64,000 nucleotides of DNA from CAYYWP01 sp050176585 (GCA_050176585.1 JBFXHX010000022.1:3475-67474); one strand, 5' to 3'. Counted from the first letter of the stretch, positions 35,537 through 45,896 are shown. The notes: a model not told the origin generated them from the letters alone. A program made the numbers and translations.

Positions 35537-36169
35537 ATGAGGATTGACGCCGTGAGCGCGCCGTTTCCGCCCGGGTTCTTCGACCGCGTCGACGGTTCAC
35601 CGGATGATCAGTTCTATGCGTGGCCGCGCCTGGTGACACATATCGATGAGCGCGCGATTGCCGCGGTCGGTGCCCTGTACGAGGAGCTCGGCATCGGCGG
35701 AGAGGTCCTCGACCTGATGAGCTCATGGATCTCGCACTTCCGCTCGCCGCCGCGCCGCCTCACCGCGCTCGGCATGAACGCGCAGGAGCTGGCGGCGAAC
35801 CCACAAGCAGCGGCCGCCGTAGTGCAGGACCTGAACGCCCACCCGGCGTTGCCGTTCGCCGACGGCGCGTTCGACGCGGTCGTGTGCTGCGTGTCGGTGG
35901 ACTACCTGGTGCGCCCGCTGCAGGTCTTCGCCGAGGTCGCGCGCGTGACGCGACCCGACGGCCTGTTCGTCTGCACCTTCTCGAATCGCTGTTTCCCCAC
36001 CAAGGCGATTCGCGGCTGGCTGTATGCGTCCGAGCGGCAGCGCTGTGCGATCGTCGCCGAGTACTTTCGGCGCGCCGGCGGCTGGAAGGAACCGATCGCG
36101 CAGCTGCGCACGCCGGCTTCGCCGGGCGACCCGCTCTACGCCGTGTGGGCGGCGCGAACGGAATCCTGA
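35537..36169 (+). CDS. Class I SAM-dependent methyltransferase
   Basis: A 210-residue cytoplasmic enzyme. It has the methyltransferase type 11 layout: a glycine-containing motif I equivalent (EVLDLMSSWISHF), the acidic motif around NAQELAANP, then LPFADGAFDAVVCCVSVDYL and VARVTRPDGLFVCTFSNRC. The substrate is unknown; the sequence resembles small methyltransferases annotated only by fold. The 3' end overlaps, on the other strand, the partial dockerin-like gene by about 34 bp. It is divergent from the FG-GAP gene across roughly 200 bp. Confidence 0.8.
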   Translation: MRIDAVSAPFPPGFFDRVDGSPDDQFYAWPRLVTHIDERAIAAVGALYEELGIGGEVLDLMSSWISHFRSPPRRLTALGMNAQELAANPQAAAAVVQDLNAHPALPFADGAFDAVVCCVSVDYLVRPLQVFAEVARVTRPDGLFVCTFSNRCFPTKAIRGWLYASERQRCAIVAEYFRRAGGWKEPIAQLRTPASPGDPLYAVWAARTES

Positions 36170-36320
36170 CAGGCGGAGTTGTCAGCGCAGAGACGCCGAG
36201 CCGCGGAGGCAGCGCTGGCCTTGCACGAGTTGAGCGCGTTGCCGACCGCGCTCACCAGCTCCGCTACGCTCACCTGCCGGGTGCCATCCACAACGGAGCG
36301 CCGGGCACTGCTCGAGTGGC
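36136..36320 (-). CDS. C-terminal end of a dockerin-like protein, cut by the gap
   Basis: From the edge of the N run, the minus-strand frame reads VDGTRQVSVAELVSAVGNAL, then NSC. That is the second Ca-loop of the dockerin-like module seen elsewhere here. It continues for about 30 residues (KASAASAARRLCADN and so on) to a stop at 36136. The tail is odd: its DNA is a stretch of the CGCAGAGACGCCGAGCCGCGGAG repeat family, so a dispersed repeat may have replaced the original stop. The rest of the gene lies in or beyond the gap. The recD gene ends at the other side of the gap, so the true gap must be larger than 100 bases. Confidence 0.55.
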
Positions 36321-36420
36321 NNNNNNNNNNNNNNNNNNNNNNNNNNNNNNNNNNNNNNNNNNNNNNNNNNNNNNNNNNNNNNNNNNNNNNNNNNNNNNNN
36401 NNNNNNNNNNNNNNNNNNNN
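36321..36420. other. Assembly gap of 100 N
   Basis: A run of exactly 100 N, a conventional placeholder for a gap of unknown size. It separates the 3' end of recD from the dockerin-like remnant. The apparent frame through the gap joins unrelated proteins and should be ignored. Confidence 0.99.
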
Positions 36421-38180
36421 CGCGCCCGGGTCACGCCGGTGTAGAGCAGCTCGCGCGACACGATCGGCGACGGCTCCGGTGGTAACACCACCACGGCCAC
36501 GTCGAATTCCGATCCCTGACTCTTGTGCACGCTCATGGCGAACACGGTCTCGTGCGCCGGCAGCCGCGCCGGCGACAGGCTCCGGGGGGCGCCGTTCGCA
36601 TCCAGGAACACCGCCAGGTGCGAGCCGTCGTCCGCGCGCGCGACGACGCCGACGTCGCCATTGAACAGGCGCAGCCCATAGTCGTTCCGCGTGATCAGAA
36701 TCGGCCGTCCCTCGTACCACTGGCCCTCGCCCGCCGGGTTGATGACGCCGCTGGCCGCGAGAGTGTCCTCGACCTGCGCGTTGATGGTCTCCACGCCCGC
36801 CGGCCCGCGGCGATGCGCGCAGAGGATGCGAAACCCTTCCAACGCGCGCAGCCGATGGGCCGCGCTCCGAGCTTCCCAATATGGCGCCAAGCCGTCGCGG
36901 ATGAGCGGCTGCAGCAGCGCCGCAATCGCGCGCTCGTCATCCGCTTCGAACCACTGGATTTCGCCGCCGGTCTGCAGCGCCTCCCATGTTGCGGCGGGAT
37001 CTCCGGCGTTGATCGCGCGAGCCAGGCGGCCGATGCCGCCGCCGGCGCTATAACGGTAGCTGTGGCGAAGCGCGACCACGGCGTCGCCGATACCGTTTCG
37101 CCCGGCGCCCACCGAGTCCTCGGGCACGGCCTCGCCTGCCACCGCGGCGATGCGGGCCGCGAACTCGGGCGAAAACCGCCGCGGCGCCCCGCTGTTGCAG
37201 ATGTCGCCGAGCACGGCGCCGGCTTCGACCGAGGCGAGCTGGTCGGCGTCGCCGAGCAGCACGAGCCGCGCCGTTGCGGGCAGCGCATCTACGAGCCGCG
37301 CCATCAGCGCGAGATCGACCATCGAGGCTTCGTCGACCAGCACGACATCCGCGCGGAGTGGATTGGCGCGGTTACGTCGAAACCGCGCCGCGTCGCCCGG
37401 CACTGCGCCGAGGGCTCGATGGATCGTGGATGCGTCATCGGGCAGCGCGTCGCGCACCGCATCCGCGCAGGCGAGCGCGGCTTTCCCGGCGCGCACGGCC
37501 TCCTTCAGCCGTGCCGCCGCTTTCCCGGTCGGCGCCAGCAGCAGGATGCGCGGCGCCCGCGCGCTGCGCGCGAACGCCTGCTCCACCAGCAGCGCGAGCA
37601 GGCGCACGACCGTATGGGTCTTGCCGGTTCCCGGCCCACCGGACAACACGCCGAAACGGCGGTACACCGTGGCCGCGGCCGCGATGCGCTGCCAGTTGGG
37701 CGCGGGCGCTTCGCCGCTGGCAAACATGCGGCTGAGCCCCTCGCGGAGCAGCGCATCGTCGACCGCCTCGTCCAGCGCCGCGGCGCGCCCGGCGATCGCG
37801 CCGGCGACCGCGCGCTCGTACAGCCAGTACCGCCGCAGATACAGGCGATGCATGCCGTCGAGCACCAGCGGGGCGTAGACGTCGTCGGAGCCAGTCGCGA
37901 CCAGCGAGCTCGCCTCCAATGCCGCCACCCATGCGGCCAGCGGGGGCCACTCGCCGCAGCGGATGCGCTCGCCGTCGTCGTCAGCCAGCGCCCCCGCGGC
38001 GATGAGCTCCGGCAGGTCGAGACAGACGTGGCCGCGGCCCACGGCGTGGCTGGCGAGCGCCGCGGCGAGCACGACTTCGTCGGCTGCGCCACCGGCCAGC
38101 GCGCCCAGCATCCGCGCGAAGTAGAAGTCGATGTCCGACAGGACGCCGCGCGCGTGCAGCGCTTCGACGAGCGCGCTCAT
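36421..38180 (-). CDS. recD: Exodeoxyribonuclease V alpha subunit RecD, 3' end missing
   Basis: 586 residues are visible before the gap. This is the 5'-3' helicase subunit of RecBCD: Walker A GGPGTGKTHTVV at 181-192, Walker B VVLVDEASMVDLALMARL, LVLLGDADQLASVEAGAVL, then the C-terminal helicase motifs FAMSVHKSQGSEFDVAVV and ELLYTGVTRA. A normal RecD would need only about 20-30 more residues, so just the tail is missing. The ATG at 38180 overlaps the recB stop by 4 bp (ATGA), showing translational coupling. Gene order recC-recB-recD is as in many bacteria without the intervening ptrA gene. Confidence 0.93.
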
Positions 38181-41100
38181 CGGCTCTCCGCGCCTGCGCC
38201 GCCGGCCAGGCGCGCCGACAGGGCGGCGACCAGCGCCGGCGCGGGGCGCTCGAACACGACGCCCGTGCGGGCGCCGCGCGCCGGCGCCATGCCGCGCACG
38301 AACAAATACAGCACGCCGCCGAAGTGCCGCGCGTACTCGTAGCCGTGCACGCGCCGTTGGAGATAGCGATGCACGGCGACCGTATAGAGATGCGCCTGCA
38401 GGACGTAGTCGTGACGCACCATCTCGGCCGCGAGCGCCGCCGGCGCGTACGCCGACGGCTCCGCGCCGAGGTCGTTCGACTTGTAGTCGACCACGTACCA
38501 GCGCTCCCCGGACACGAATACGCAATCGATGAAGCCCCGCAGGTACCCGGACACGCTGCGAAACGGCAGCCGCCGGATGCGCTCCGCGTAGCCCTGCGCG
38601 AGCGCGCCGCTGCCCTCCATGGCGAAGGCGTCCGCCAGAGCGGCCGGCGTCAACCCGCCGCGCCCACCATCGGCGAGCGCGACGGGAAACGCGAACTCCA
38701 GCTCGTTGAGACGGCGATCGCTGCGCACGTCGGCGAGGCGCAGCGGCGGCTCGCCCGGCACGAGCGGCGTCTGCAACACGTCGCGGACGGCCGCGCACAC
38801 GGGATCGGTCCACTCCTCAGCGATGCGGAATACGCCCAACCACCTCGCCACAACGTCGCGTAACACCTGTGGATCGCGATCGGTGAAATCGATCACCTCG
38901 AAAATCTTGTGCAGCAAGGTGCCGGGGCGACGCCCGCGCGGAAAACCGTGTAGCGGGCCGGGCGCGGCGAGCGGCTCGAGTGCCGGCACGGCGCCCTGGT
39001 CGCGATCGATGCCCTCTTCGGCCGGCGCATCCAGCGCCGCGCCCCCCGCCGCGAGCGCGCTGAAGCTGCTGGTGCGCCACGTCTGTGTGATCTGGCGCGA
39101 GAGGCTGCGAGCGCTCAGGGCCTCGGCCGCCGCCGCCGGCGGGCAATACCGCTCGCCCGTGGCTCGCGGCAATACCTCGACGGAGATCGTGCCGCCCGAG
39201 GCACCGACGAGGTCCGCGAGGTCGGCATGCAGCTCTTCGTCCTTAGCCGTGCGGATGCGCTGGCGGGTCGCCTCGTCCAGGGTCTCGAGCTCGGCATCGC
39301 GGGACTGGTGCAGCACGTACCCCAGGGCGGAGTGCTCGACATCCCTGAACGCGCCCCACAGGATGACGCCGAGCTGGCGCGCGCGGGTCAGCGCCACGTA
39401 CAGCAGCCGCACCTCCTCGCCGAGCGCCTCGCGCTCCGTGGCGCGCACGCTCGCCGCTGCCGGCGGATGGCCGAGGTCGACCGTCAAGACGCCATCGGCG
39501 GGATCGTGAAATCGCGGCCGCTTCCGATCGTCGCTGAATCGCGAACCGTCCCACAGAAACGGACAGATGACGACGTCGTATTCGAGCCCCTTGCTCTGGT
39601 GGATGGTCGCCAGGGTGAGGGCGTGCTCATCGCTTTCCAGGCGAATCTGCGCCGCCTCGGCAGCGTAACTGCCGCGCGCCGCGGGGTCGCAGCGCAGCCG
39701 GTGCAGCCACTCGAGCAGCGCCAGCGGCCCGCGCCGGCCCTCGACTGCCGCCGCGTGCAGCAGCTCGCCCAGGTGGAGCACGTTGGTCAGGCTCCGTTCA
39801 CCGCCGGGCAATGCGAGCACCCGCGCGGCGACGTCGCACTCGTCGAGCACGTGCTGCAAGGCCACAGCGAACCCGCGGCCGCGCCAGGCCGCATGCCATT
39901 GCTGAAAGCGCTCCATCCACCGTTCGAGGTCGGTCGCGCCCTGGCGCATCCGCTCGAGGTCGTCGCCGGTGACGCCGAGCAGCGGGGTCGTGATCGCCGC
40001 ACGGACGGCGGCGGCATCGCTCGGCTCAGCGAGCGCCCGCAACACGCGCTCGAGCTGCGGTGTCTCCGCCGACTCGAACACGCTCATGTCGCTCTTCAAC
40101 ACGCTGGGCACGCCGCGGGCGCGCAACGCCTCCTGCACTCTGCGGAGCTGCGCGTTTTTCCGACAGAGCACCGCGACGTCCCCGGGCCCGACGCGGCGGT
40201 CGCCTATTCGCGTGTCCGCGTTGAGGATGCGGACCACCGCCGCCGCGACGTCGGCGATCGCCGCGTCGTCGCCTTTGTTCAAGCATCGCGGCGCCTTTCC
40301 GCCGTACCGGTCGCGCCGGGCGAACAGGAATCGCAGCGGCGCGCTGTCCTGTGCATCGCCCGCGAGGACGTCCTGTACGACGGGCGCGGCGGCCGCGGCG
40401 GCGAACGGAATGTCCTCGGCGAGGAATGGCGCGCGCGCCCGGCCGAAGAGCGCATTGAGCGCAGCGACGTAGGCCGGCGCCGAGCGCCGGTTGGTGCGCA
40501 GCGTGTACAGCGCCGCTGCTTCGCGCCTCGCGCGCAGATACGCGCCGACGTCGGCGCCGCGGAACGCGTAGATCGCCTGTTTGGGATCCCCGATCAGCAT
40601 CAGGGCACCGTCGCCGTCCGCGTACACGCGCCGGAAGATGCGATGCTGCAGCGCATCGGTGTCCTGGAACTCGTCGATCAGCGCCACCGGGAAGCGGCGC
40701 CGGATGCGTTGCGCCAGCTCCGCGCCGCCCGGCGCGGCGAGCGCCGCGTCCAACCGCTTGAGCAGGTCGTCGAAGCTCTGCACGTCCGCAGCGCGTTTGC
40801 GCCGCTCCAGCGCCGCCACGGCGGCGCTGGGCACTTCGCGAAAGAACCCCTGCAGCAGCGCCAGCTCGGCATCTGGCGGCGGCTCGGCAGGTATGAGGCG
40901 CAGCTCCGGGCGCGCGGCGTGCAGGTTCGCGAGATCGCTCAGTCCTCGCAGCGAGACCTTTTCCGCGGCGAGCCGCCGCACCAGCGCGGGCGGCGCCTGG
41001 TATAGCGCGCGCGCCCACGCGTCGCGCACCGCGTCCGCCAGCAGCAGCCGGTCATCGCCGAGCAAATCGGTGTCGAACCCGACACCGCTCTCGAACGCGA

Positions 41101-41503
41101 ACTCGTGCAGGACGCGCTGGCAGAAGCCGTGGATGGTGAAGATCGCGGCTTCATCGAAGCCGTGCAGAGCCCCAGTCAGCCGCCGCGCGTCGGCTTCGGC
41201 GCGCCCTTCCGCGCGCCGGCTCGCGATCAAGACTGCCATGTCGGCGTCGGGCCCGGCCGGACCGCCTTCGCCGCCTGCGCAAGCCGCGAGCGCGCGGTGT
41301 AAGCGTCCGCGGATGCGGGCCCGCAGCTCGAACGTCGCGGCATTGGTGAAGGTGACGACGAGCATCGCGCTCACCTCGAGGCATCGCTCCAGCAGTGCGC
41401 GCACGAACAGCGTCGAGATCGCGTGCGTCTTCCCGGAGCCGGCGCTCGCCTCGACGAGCTGCACCCCGCGCAGTGGTATGGTGAGCGCATCGAGCGGGGT
41501 CAC
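38177..41503 (-). CDS. recB: Exodeoxyribonuclease V beta subunit RecB
   Basis: A 1108-residue 3'-5' helicase and nuclease that, with RecC and RecD, processes double-strand breaks for RecA. Walker A is EASAGSGKTHAIS near 18-30, with VTFTNAATFELRARI, VALIDEFQDTDALQHRIF, TIHQSKGLEYDVVICPFLW and LLYVALTRAR as later UvrD-type motifs. The PD-(D/E)xK nuclease centre is seen in the C-terminal domain as YVVDYKSND (Asp1006, Lys1008). I use the GTG at 41503, whose GTGA overlaps the recC stop; the frame stays open upstream without recB-like sequence. Confidence 0.95.
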   Translation of the reverse strand: MTPLDALTIPLRGVQLVEASAGSGKTHAISTLFVRALLERCLEVSAMLVVTFTNAATFELRARIRGRLHRALAACAGGEGGPAGPDADMAVLIASRRAEGRAEADARRLTGALHGFDEAAIFTIHGFCQRVLHEFAFESGVGFDTDLLGDDRLLLADAVRDAWARALYQAPPALVRRLAAEKVSLRGLSDLANLHAARPELRLIPAEPPPDAELALLQGFFREVPSAAVAALERRKRAADVQSFDDLLKRLDAALAAPGGAELAQRIRRRFPVALIDEFQDTDALQHRIFRRVYADGDGALMLIGDPKQAIYAFRGADVGAYLRARREAAALYTLRTNRRSAPAYVAALNALFGRARAPFLAEDIPFAAAAAAPVVQDVLAGDAQDSAPLRFLFARRDRYGGKAPRCLNKGDDAAIADVAAAVVRILNADTRIGDRRVGPGDVAVLCRKNAQLRRVQEALRARGVPSVLKSDMSVFESAETPQLERVLRALAEPSDAAAVRAAITTPLLGVTGDDLERMRQGATDLERWMERFQQWHAAWRGRGFAVALQHVLDECDVAARVLALPGGERSLTNVLHLGELLHAAAVEGRRGPLALLEWLHRLRCDPAARGSYAAEAAQIRLESDEHALTLATIHQSKGLEYDVVICPFLWDGSRFSDDRKRPRFHDPADGVLTVDLGHPPAAASVRATEREALGEEVRLLYVALTRARQLGVILWGAFRDVEHSALGYVLHQSRDAELETLDEATRQRIRTAKDEELHADLADLVGASGGTISVEVLPRATGERYCPPAAAAEALSARSLSRQITQTWRTSSFSALAAGGAALDAPAEEGIDRDQGAVPALEPLAAPGPLHGFPRGRRPGTLLHKIFEVIDFTDRDPQVLRDVVARWLGVFRIAEEWTDPVCAAVRDVLQTPLVPGEPPLRLADVRSDRRLNELEFAFPVALADGGRGGLTPAALADAFAMEGSGALAQGYAERIRRLPFRSVSGYLRGFIDCVFVSGERWYVVDYKSNDLGAEPSAYAPAALAAEMVRHDYVLQAHLYTVAVHRYLQRRVHGYEYARHFGGVLYLFVRGMAPARGARTGVVFERPAPALVAALSARLAGGAGAESR

Positions 41504-44500
41504 GTATCGCTCCGATGCTCGAGCAGCGGTCCGTAGACCGCGACAGCGAGGCGCGCGAACTCCTCGCTCGCCGCGCCGCTGCGCAGGCACTCCGGAAGGT
41601 CCGGGTAGAGCTGGGCAACGTAGGCATCCGCGGCGTCGCCCCGGTTGTGCTGATCGCTGGAAAACGCGTCTGCAGCGGCGTTGAGCGCGTTCTCCGGCTT
41701 CTTGCCCCGCAATTGCGCGGCGTATGCGCGCGAAGCGCACGCGAACAGCGGCAGCGGCCGGCGCAGCCCCTCCGCGTACAACGCGAGGAGCTCGGCGAGC
41801 TGCGCGCGCGCATCTGCAACCGCGGCGAAGCGCACCGTCGCCGGCGCGTCTTTCTTCTCCTGACAGCCGACGAGGGTGGACTCGATAGGCCGGTCACTCG
41901 CGGCGCAAAGCGCGAGGTGGCGCACCCAGAGGCGTAGCTCGTGGCGCCTCCCGAGCCGGCTGTACTGCGTTACCACCAGGCCGCCGTGCGGGTCGACGTC
42001 GGCGATCTCGCCGGCCAGGCGGACATCGCCAATGCTCAGATCGACCTCGCGCCGTTGCGCGGATCCATTGCGGAGCCTCGCCGCGATCCCGGCGATCTCC
42101 GCCGCGACCGGTGCGATCGCTTCGAACTGGGCACGTCCGGCCGCCCCGAGCGGCAGACCACCTTCGGCGCGCAGGCGCGCCCATGTCGATTCGAGATCGG
42201 CGCCCGCGCGGGCGCGGTCGAGCAGCTTGTCACCGATCGCCCACCGCTCGAGCGCGTTCAGCTCGACCGGCGTCGCATCGTCGAGCAGCTCCTGGTCGCG
42301 CGAAAATACCAGCTCGAGCCGGTCGCGCAGGAAGGCGCGCGATGGATTCTCGAGGAAGCCGATCAGGGCTTCGAGATCCACGGTCGCGATCGGCTCCGGC
42401 GCCAGCGGCCCACGCACGAACGGCGCCGCGGCGCCGGGCGGCGCAACGAGCGCGCGCGCGCCGCGACAATGCGCGGCGGCGAAGCTGAACAGCCGCGGCT
42501 CGTGCTCAGGCGTGAAGTAGCGGGGGCTGAACGGCTGCAGCGGGTGGCGGACCGTGAGCGCGGCGCTCGCGGCGCCGCCCGTGACGATGAACGCGCGATC
42601 GATCGCATCGCGCAGCTCGCTCACGACGACCGACGGCGGCACCGGCACATTGTCGCTGACCCGCTGGCCGACATAGGTGATCAGCAGCCGCTCGCGCGCC
42701 GAGAGCAAGACCTCGAGGAAGAGATAGCGGTCGTCCTCGCGCGGGCTGCGATCACCCGGCCGCGGGCTGGCCGCGATGCGGTCGAAGCCGAGCGGGCGGC
42801 GCGTGCGCGGAAACACGCCGTCGTTCAGCCCGATGGCACAGACCACACGGAACGGAATGCTGCGCATCGGCACCAGCTCGCACACGGTCACCGCGCCGGT
42901 CAGGAAACCGCGCGGCGCCGCGCCCTCCGCGACCTCGCGCTCGAGCAGGCGGCGCATGGTCCAGAGGTCGGCGACGCCGGTGAAGCCCGCGTCCGCGGCG
43001 CGGCCCGCCAGCGCATCCAGCGCGGTCAGAATCGCTTCGTGTTGATAGGTGTTTGCCGGCGTCTGCGCCACGAGGGCCGCGAGGAACGCGCCCAGCTCGG
43101 CGCGCCAGTCCGCGGGTGAGCGCGGTGCCGACAGCGTCTCGCGCGCGCGCATGAGCAACTCGGCGAACGCTGCCATGCGCCCCAGCAGCCGGGCATCGCC
43201 GCCTTCCACCTCGCCGCACGGCCGCACACCCGCGCACAGCGCGTCCTCCTCTTCGGGCAGCGCATAGCCGAGCAGCAGGCGCCGCAGCCCGAAGTGCCAT
43301 GTGCCCTCGTCGGTCGGCGGCAGTCCCTCTTCGACGCGATGACGGGCGTCCGCCCCCCAGCGCACGCCAGCGCGGGCGATCCACCGGCGCATGCGCTCGA
43401 GCTCTTCGGCGGCGATGTCGAAGCGAGCCCGCACGGGGTCGAGCGCCAGCAGATCGAGCAGCGCGGATGCCGGGAGCTTTCCATCCAGCAACTCGAGCGC
43501 GCGCAGCAGCGCGTCGAGGACCTCGTCGCGCGCGCGCGCGCCCCGATCGGCGGTGCGAAACGGAATCGGCGGGCGATCCGGGCTGGTGAAGATCGCTTCG
43601 ATCAGCGGTGCATATGCGTCGATCGACGGCGCCATCACTGCAATGTCGTGCGGCTGCAGGGACGGGTCCGCGTCGAGCAACGCCGCGAGCTGGTCGTGCA
43701 GCACTTCGACCTCGCGCATCGGGCTGTGACAGGCGTGGAAAGCGATCGAGTCGTCGTCCGCCGCGAGCTGCAGGCGCGGCGGATCGCCGGGGCGGCTGCC
43801 GCCGCGGTCCTGAAGCGCCAGTATGTCCGCCTGAAGCATCGCCAGCGCGCTCGCTCCCGGCGGCGGCGCGTAACGATCGCGCCCGTCGTAGTCCGCCTCG
43901 GCTTCGAGCACGGCGGCGAACTCGCGCCCCACTCGCCCCAGCGAGGCGAGCAGCGGATGACCAACGTCCACGTACTGGTCGGGTGCGGCAGCATCGCCGC
44001 TGGTCGCGAGCAGCCGGCGGGCCCGGCGCGCGTCGAGGAGATCGCCCCAGTACCCGTCGGTCGGGCTCAACACGAAGAGGTGCAGCTCCACCACCTGCGC
44101 GAGCGCCGCGAGGATCTGCACGTACAGGGGCGGGAGGGTGGAGAGGCCGAAGAGGCTGATGCGGGACGGAAATGGCGCCGCCGGGGCGCGCCCCGCGCGC
44201 AATGCAGCCAGCAGGTCGCGCGCGCGCGCGGCGGGATGGAAGCGGCCGAGGCGCGCGACCAGCGCGCGCCAGAGCACCGCCTGCCAGTCGTCGGGCTCCG
44301 CACCGCCTTCCCATCCGATCACCATGTCGGGCCGAAAGACGGCGTACTGATCGAACAGGTCGGCGACCCGGGCGGCGAGCTGCTGGCGCTTGCGCCCGCG
44401 GTCATCGCCATCGAGGTAGCCGCGCAGCGGAGCGAAACTCGGCGAGCCGAGGTGGCGCGGTAGCTCATCGGCGACGGCCCAGACCAGCGTCTCGGGTGCG

Positions 44501-44754
44501 TAGAGCGCAGCCGCTTCCGGGGGCGACCCGAGCGCCGCCGTCGCCACTGCGTCGATCAGCTTGCGCGGAAACGGGAATGCGGGATTGGCCCACACGCCGA
44601 GCCGCCGCGCGAGCTCGAGCGACAGCCAGCGCGCCATGCCGAGCCCGGGCACCGCGATCGTCTCGGGCGCGAAGGGGTCGGCGAGCGGCGTACTGACCAG
44701 CTCGGTCAGGGCATCGACCAGCTCCTCGGCGCGGTTGCTGCGGTGGACGAACAT
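41500..44754 (-). CDS. recC: Exodeoxyribonuclease V gamma subunit RecC
   Basis: A 1084-residue protein that recognises Chi and splits the DNA duplex in RecBCD. It begins MFVHRSNRAEELVDALTELV, the classical RecC start, so I place the ATG at 44754. The inactive helicase-like domains are visible by FDQYAVFRPDMVIGWEGG, TLPPLYVQILAALAQ, HACHSPMREVEVLHDQL and RVVCAIGLNDGVFPR. The C-terminal inactive nuclease-like domain ends with LPECLRSGAASEEF. It is slightly shorter than the E. coli protein. It follows the GST gene by 48 bp on the same strand, so transcription may begin further upstream. Confidence 0.95.
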   Translation of the reverse strand: MFVHRSNRAEELVDALTELVSTPLADPFAPETIAVPGLGMARWLSLELARRLGVWANPAFPFPRKLIDAVATAALGSPPEAAALYAPETLVWAVADELPRHLGSPSFAPLRGYLDGDDRGRKRQQLAARVADLFDQYAVFRPDMVIGWEGGAEPDDWQAVLWRALVARLGRFHPAARARDLLAALRAGRAPAAPFPSRISLFGLSTLPPLYVQILAALAQVVELHLFVLSPTDGYWGDLLDARRARRLLATSGDAAAPDQYVDVGHPLLASLGRVGREFAAVLEAEADYDGRDRYAPPPGASALAMLQADILALQDRGGSRPGDPPRLQLAADDDSIAFHACHSPMREVEVLHDQLAALLDADPSLQPHDIAVMAPSIDAYAPLIEAIFTSPDRPPIPFRTADRGARARDEVLDALLRALELLDGKLPASALLDLLALDPVRARFDIAAEELERMRRWIARAGVRWGADARHRVEEGLPPTDEGTWHFGLRRLLLGYALPEEEDALCAGVRPCGEVEGGDARLLGRMAAFAELLMRARETLSAPRSPADWRAELGAFLAALVAQTPANTYQHEAILTALDALAGRAADAGFTGVADLWTMRRLLEREVAEGAAPRGFLTGAVTVCELVPMRSIPFRVVCAIGLNDGVFPRTRRPLGFDRIAASPRPGDRSPREDDRYLFLEVLLSARERLLITYVGQRVSDNVPVPPSVVVSELRDAIDRAFIVTGGAASAALTVRHPLQPFSPRYFTPEHEPRLFSFAAAHCRGARALVAPPGAAAPFVRGPLAPEPIATVDLEALIGFLENPSRAFLRDRLELVFSRDQELLDDATPVELNALERWAIGDKLLDRARAGADLESTWARLRAEGGLPLGAAGRAQFEAIAPVAAEIAGIAARLRNGSAQRREVDLSIGDVRLAGEIADVDPHGGLVVTQYSRLGRRHELRLWVRHLALCAASDRPIESTLVGCQEKKDAPATVRFAAVADARAQLAELLALYAEGLRRPLPLFACASRAYAAQLRGKKPENALNAAADAFSSDQHNRGDAADAYVAQLYPDLPECLRSGAASEEFARLAVAVYGPLLEHRSDT

Positions 44755-44802
44755 CGCCCGATCATGGCCGGCGGCGCGGACAGCGGCTGTCCACGCCCGC
44801 AA

Positions 44803-45402
44803 TCAGCGGCGCGCGGCCTCGAAGGCGGGGCGCTCGATGCAGCGCGCGAGCCAGGCGTCGACCTGGGGCCACGCGCTCAGGTCGACGCCGGCGGGGCGGC
44901 ACCACTGGAGCACCGCCGCGACGTTCAGATCCGCGACCGAGAACCCGTCGCCCACCAGGTACGCGCGATTCCGCAGCGCGCCGTCGAGCACGCCGAACGG
45001 TTTCGCCAGCTTCGCTTCCGCCGCGCCGGCGCGCGCCGCATCGCGCTGCTCGGCGGGCAGGTTGCGGCGGTGCATGAGCACGGTGAGCAACGGGTGCTCG
45101 ACTTCCGTGACCACCCAGAGCGTCCACTGTGCCACGCGGCCCTCGTCCGCCACGTTCCCCGGCCACAATCCGCCGGCGCCGTACTTGCGCGCCAGGTAGA
45201 GGTTGATGGCCATGGATTCCCAGAGCACGGTGGCGCCGTCGACCAGTACGGGGATGTGCGCGTTCGGATTCAGCTTGAGAAATGCCGCCGAGCGCGTCTC
45301 CGCGGGTTGTGTGGGCACGTGGTCGAATTCGAGCCCGAGCTCGCGCAGCATCCAGAGCACCCGGAAAGCGCGCGAATTCACCGCGCCGTACAGCTTGATC
45401 AT
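44803..45402 (-). CDS. Glutathione S-transferase family protein
   Basis: A 199-residue cytoplasmic protein with the thioredoxin-fold N-terminal domain (MIKLYGAVNSRAFRVLWMLR and the cis-Pro region IPVLVDG, then WESMAINLYLARKYG) and an all-helical C-terminal domain with the N-capping motif V-A-D-L-N-V. The likely catalytic residue is the Ser of VNSRAFR near residue 9. It would conjugate or reduce substrates using glutathione; the substrate is unknown. The start ATG at 45402 has GAGGGGGGGCG upstream. Confidence 0.9.
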   Translation of the reverse strand: MIKLYGAVNSRAFRVLWMLRELGLEFDHVPTQPAETRSAAFLKLNPNAHIPVLVDGATVLWESMAINLYLARKYGAGGLWPGNVADEGRVAQWTLWVVTEVEHPLLTVLMHRRNLPAEQRDAARAGAAEAKLAKPFGVLDGALRNRAYLVGDGFSVADLNVAAVLQWCRPAGVDLSAWPQVDAWLARCIERPAFEAARR

Positions 45403-45473
45403 CGCCCCCCCTCGCACGGCCGCCGACCTGCGCAGAGCACCCGGCGCCGGGTGCTCCGCCCCGCCGGCGGCGC

Positions 45474-45758
45474 TTACGGCTCGACGTCCACGCCGCGCCA
45501 GAACGCGACGTGGTTGGTGATCTCGTTCGCCGCGTCCTTCGGCGCCGGGTAGTACCACGCGGCGTCCTTGTTCACCTGTCCGTCGACGACCACGTCGTAG
45601 TAGCTCGCGGTCCCCTTCCAGGAGCACACCGTGTGCGTTTCGCTCGGGCGAAAGAACTCCCGGCGAATCGCCTCGGGAGGGAAGTACTGGTTCCCCTCCA
45701 CCTCCACACATCGATCGCTCTCGGCCAGCACGGCCCCGTTCCACGTCGCGCGCGCCAT
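45474..45758 (-). CDS. DUF427 domain protein
   Basis: A 94-residue protein with the full DUF427 pattern: MARATWNGAVLAESDRCVEV, N-Q-Y-F-P-P-E-A, then SETHTVCSWKGTASYYDVVV and DAAWYYPAPKDAANEITNHV. The family forms a small beta barrel of unknown function. The ATG at 45758 has a very strong ribosome binding site (GAGGAGGTACGCC). It is 71 bp upstream of the GST gene on the same strand. Confidence 0.93.
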   Translation of the reverse strand: MARATWNGAVLAESDRCVEVEGNQYFPPEAIRREFFRPSETHTVCSWKGTASYYDVVVDGQVNKDAAWYYPAPKDAANEITNHVAFWRGVDVEP

Positions 45759-45896
45759 GGCGTACCTCCTCAGCCGACCATAGCACTTGCGCGCCTGGAG
45801 AGAACCTGTCGCGCACGCCGCCGCGCCGCGGCGCGTGAGCGGGCTCGCGGTTCGCTTGACAACCGCAGCGCCTGCGGCGATACGCGGCGGCCGGAA

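Noticed and set aside
36270..38813. A single frame running from recD through the N gap
   Set aside because: The N run is read as unknown residues; the sequence on the far side belongs to a different frame and gene.
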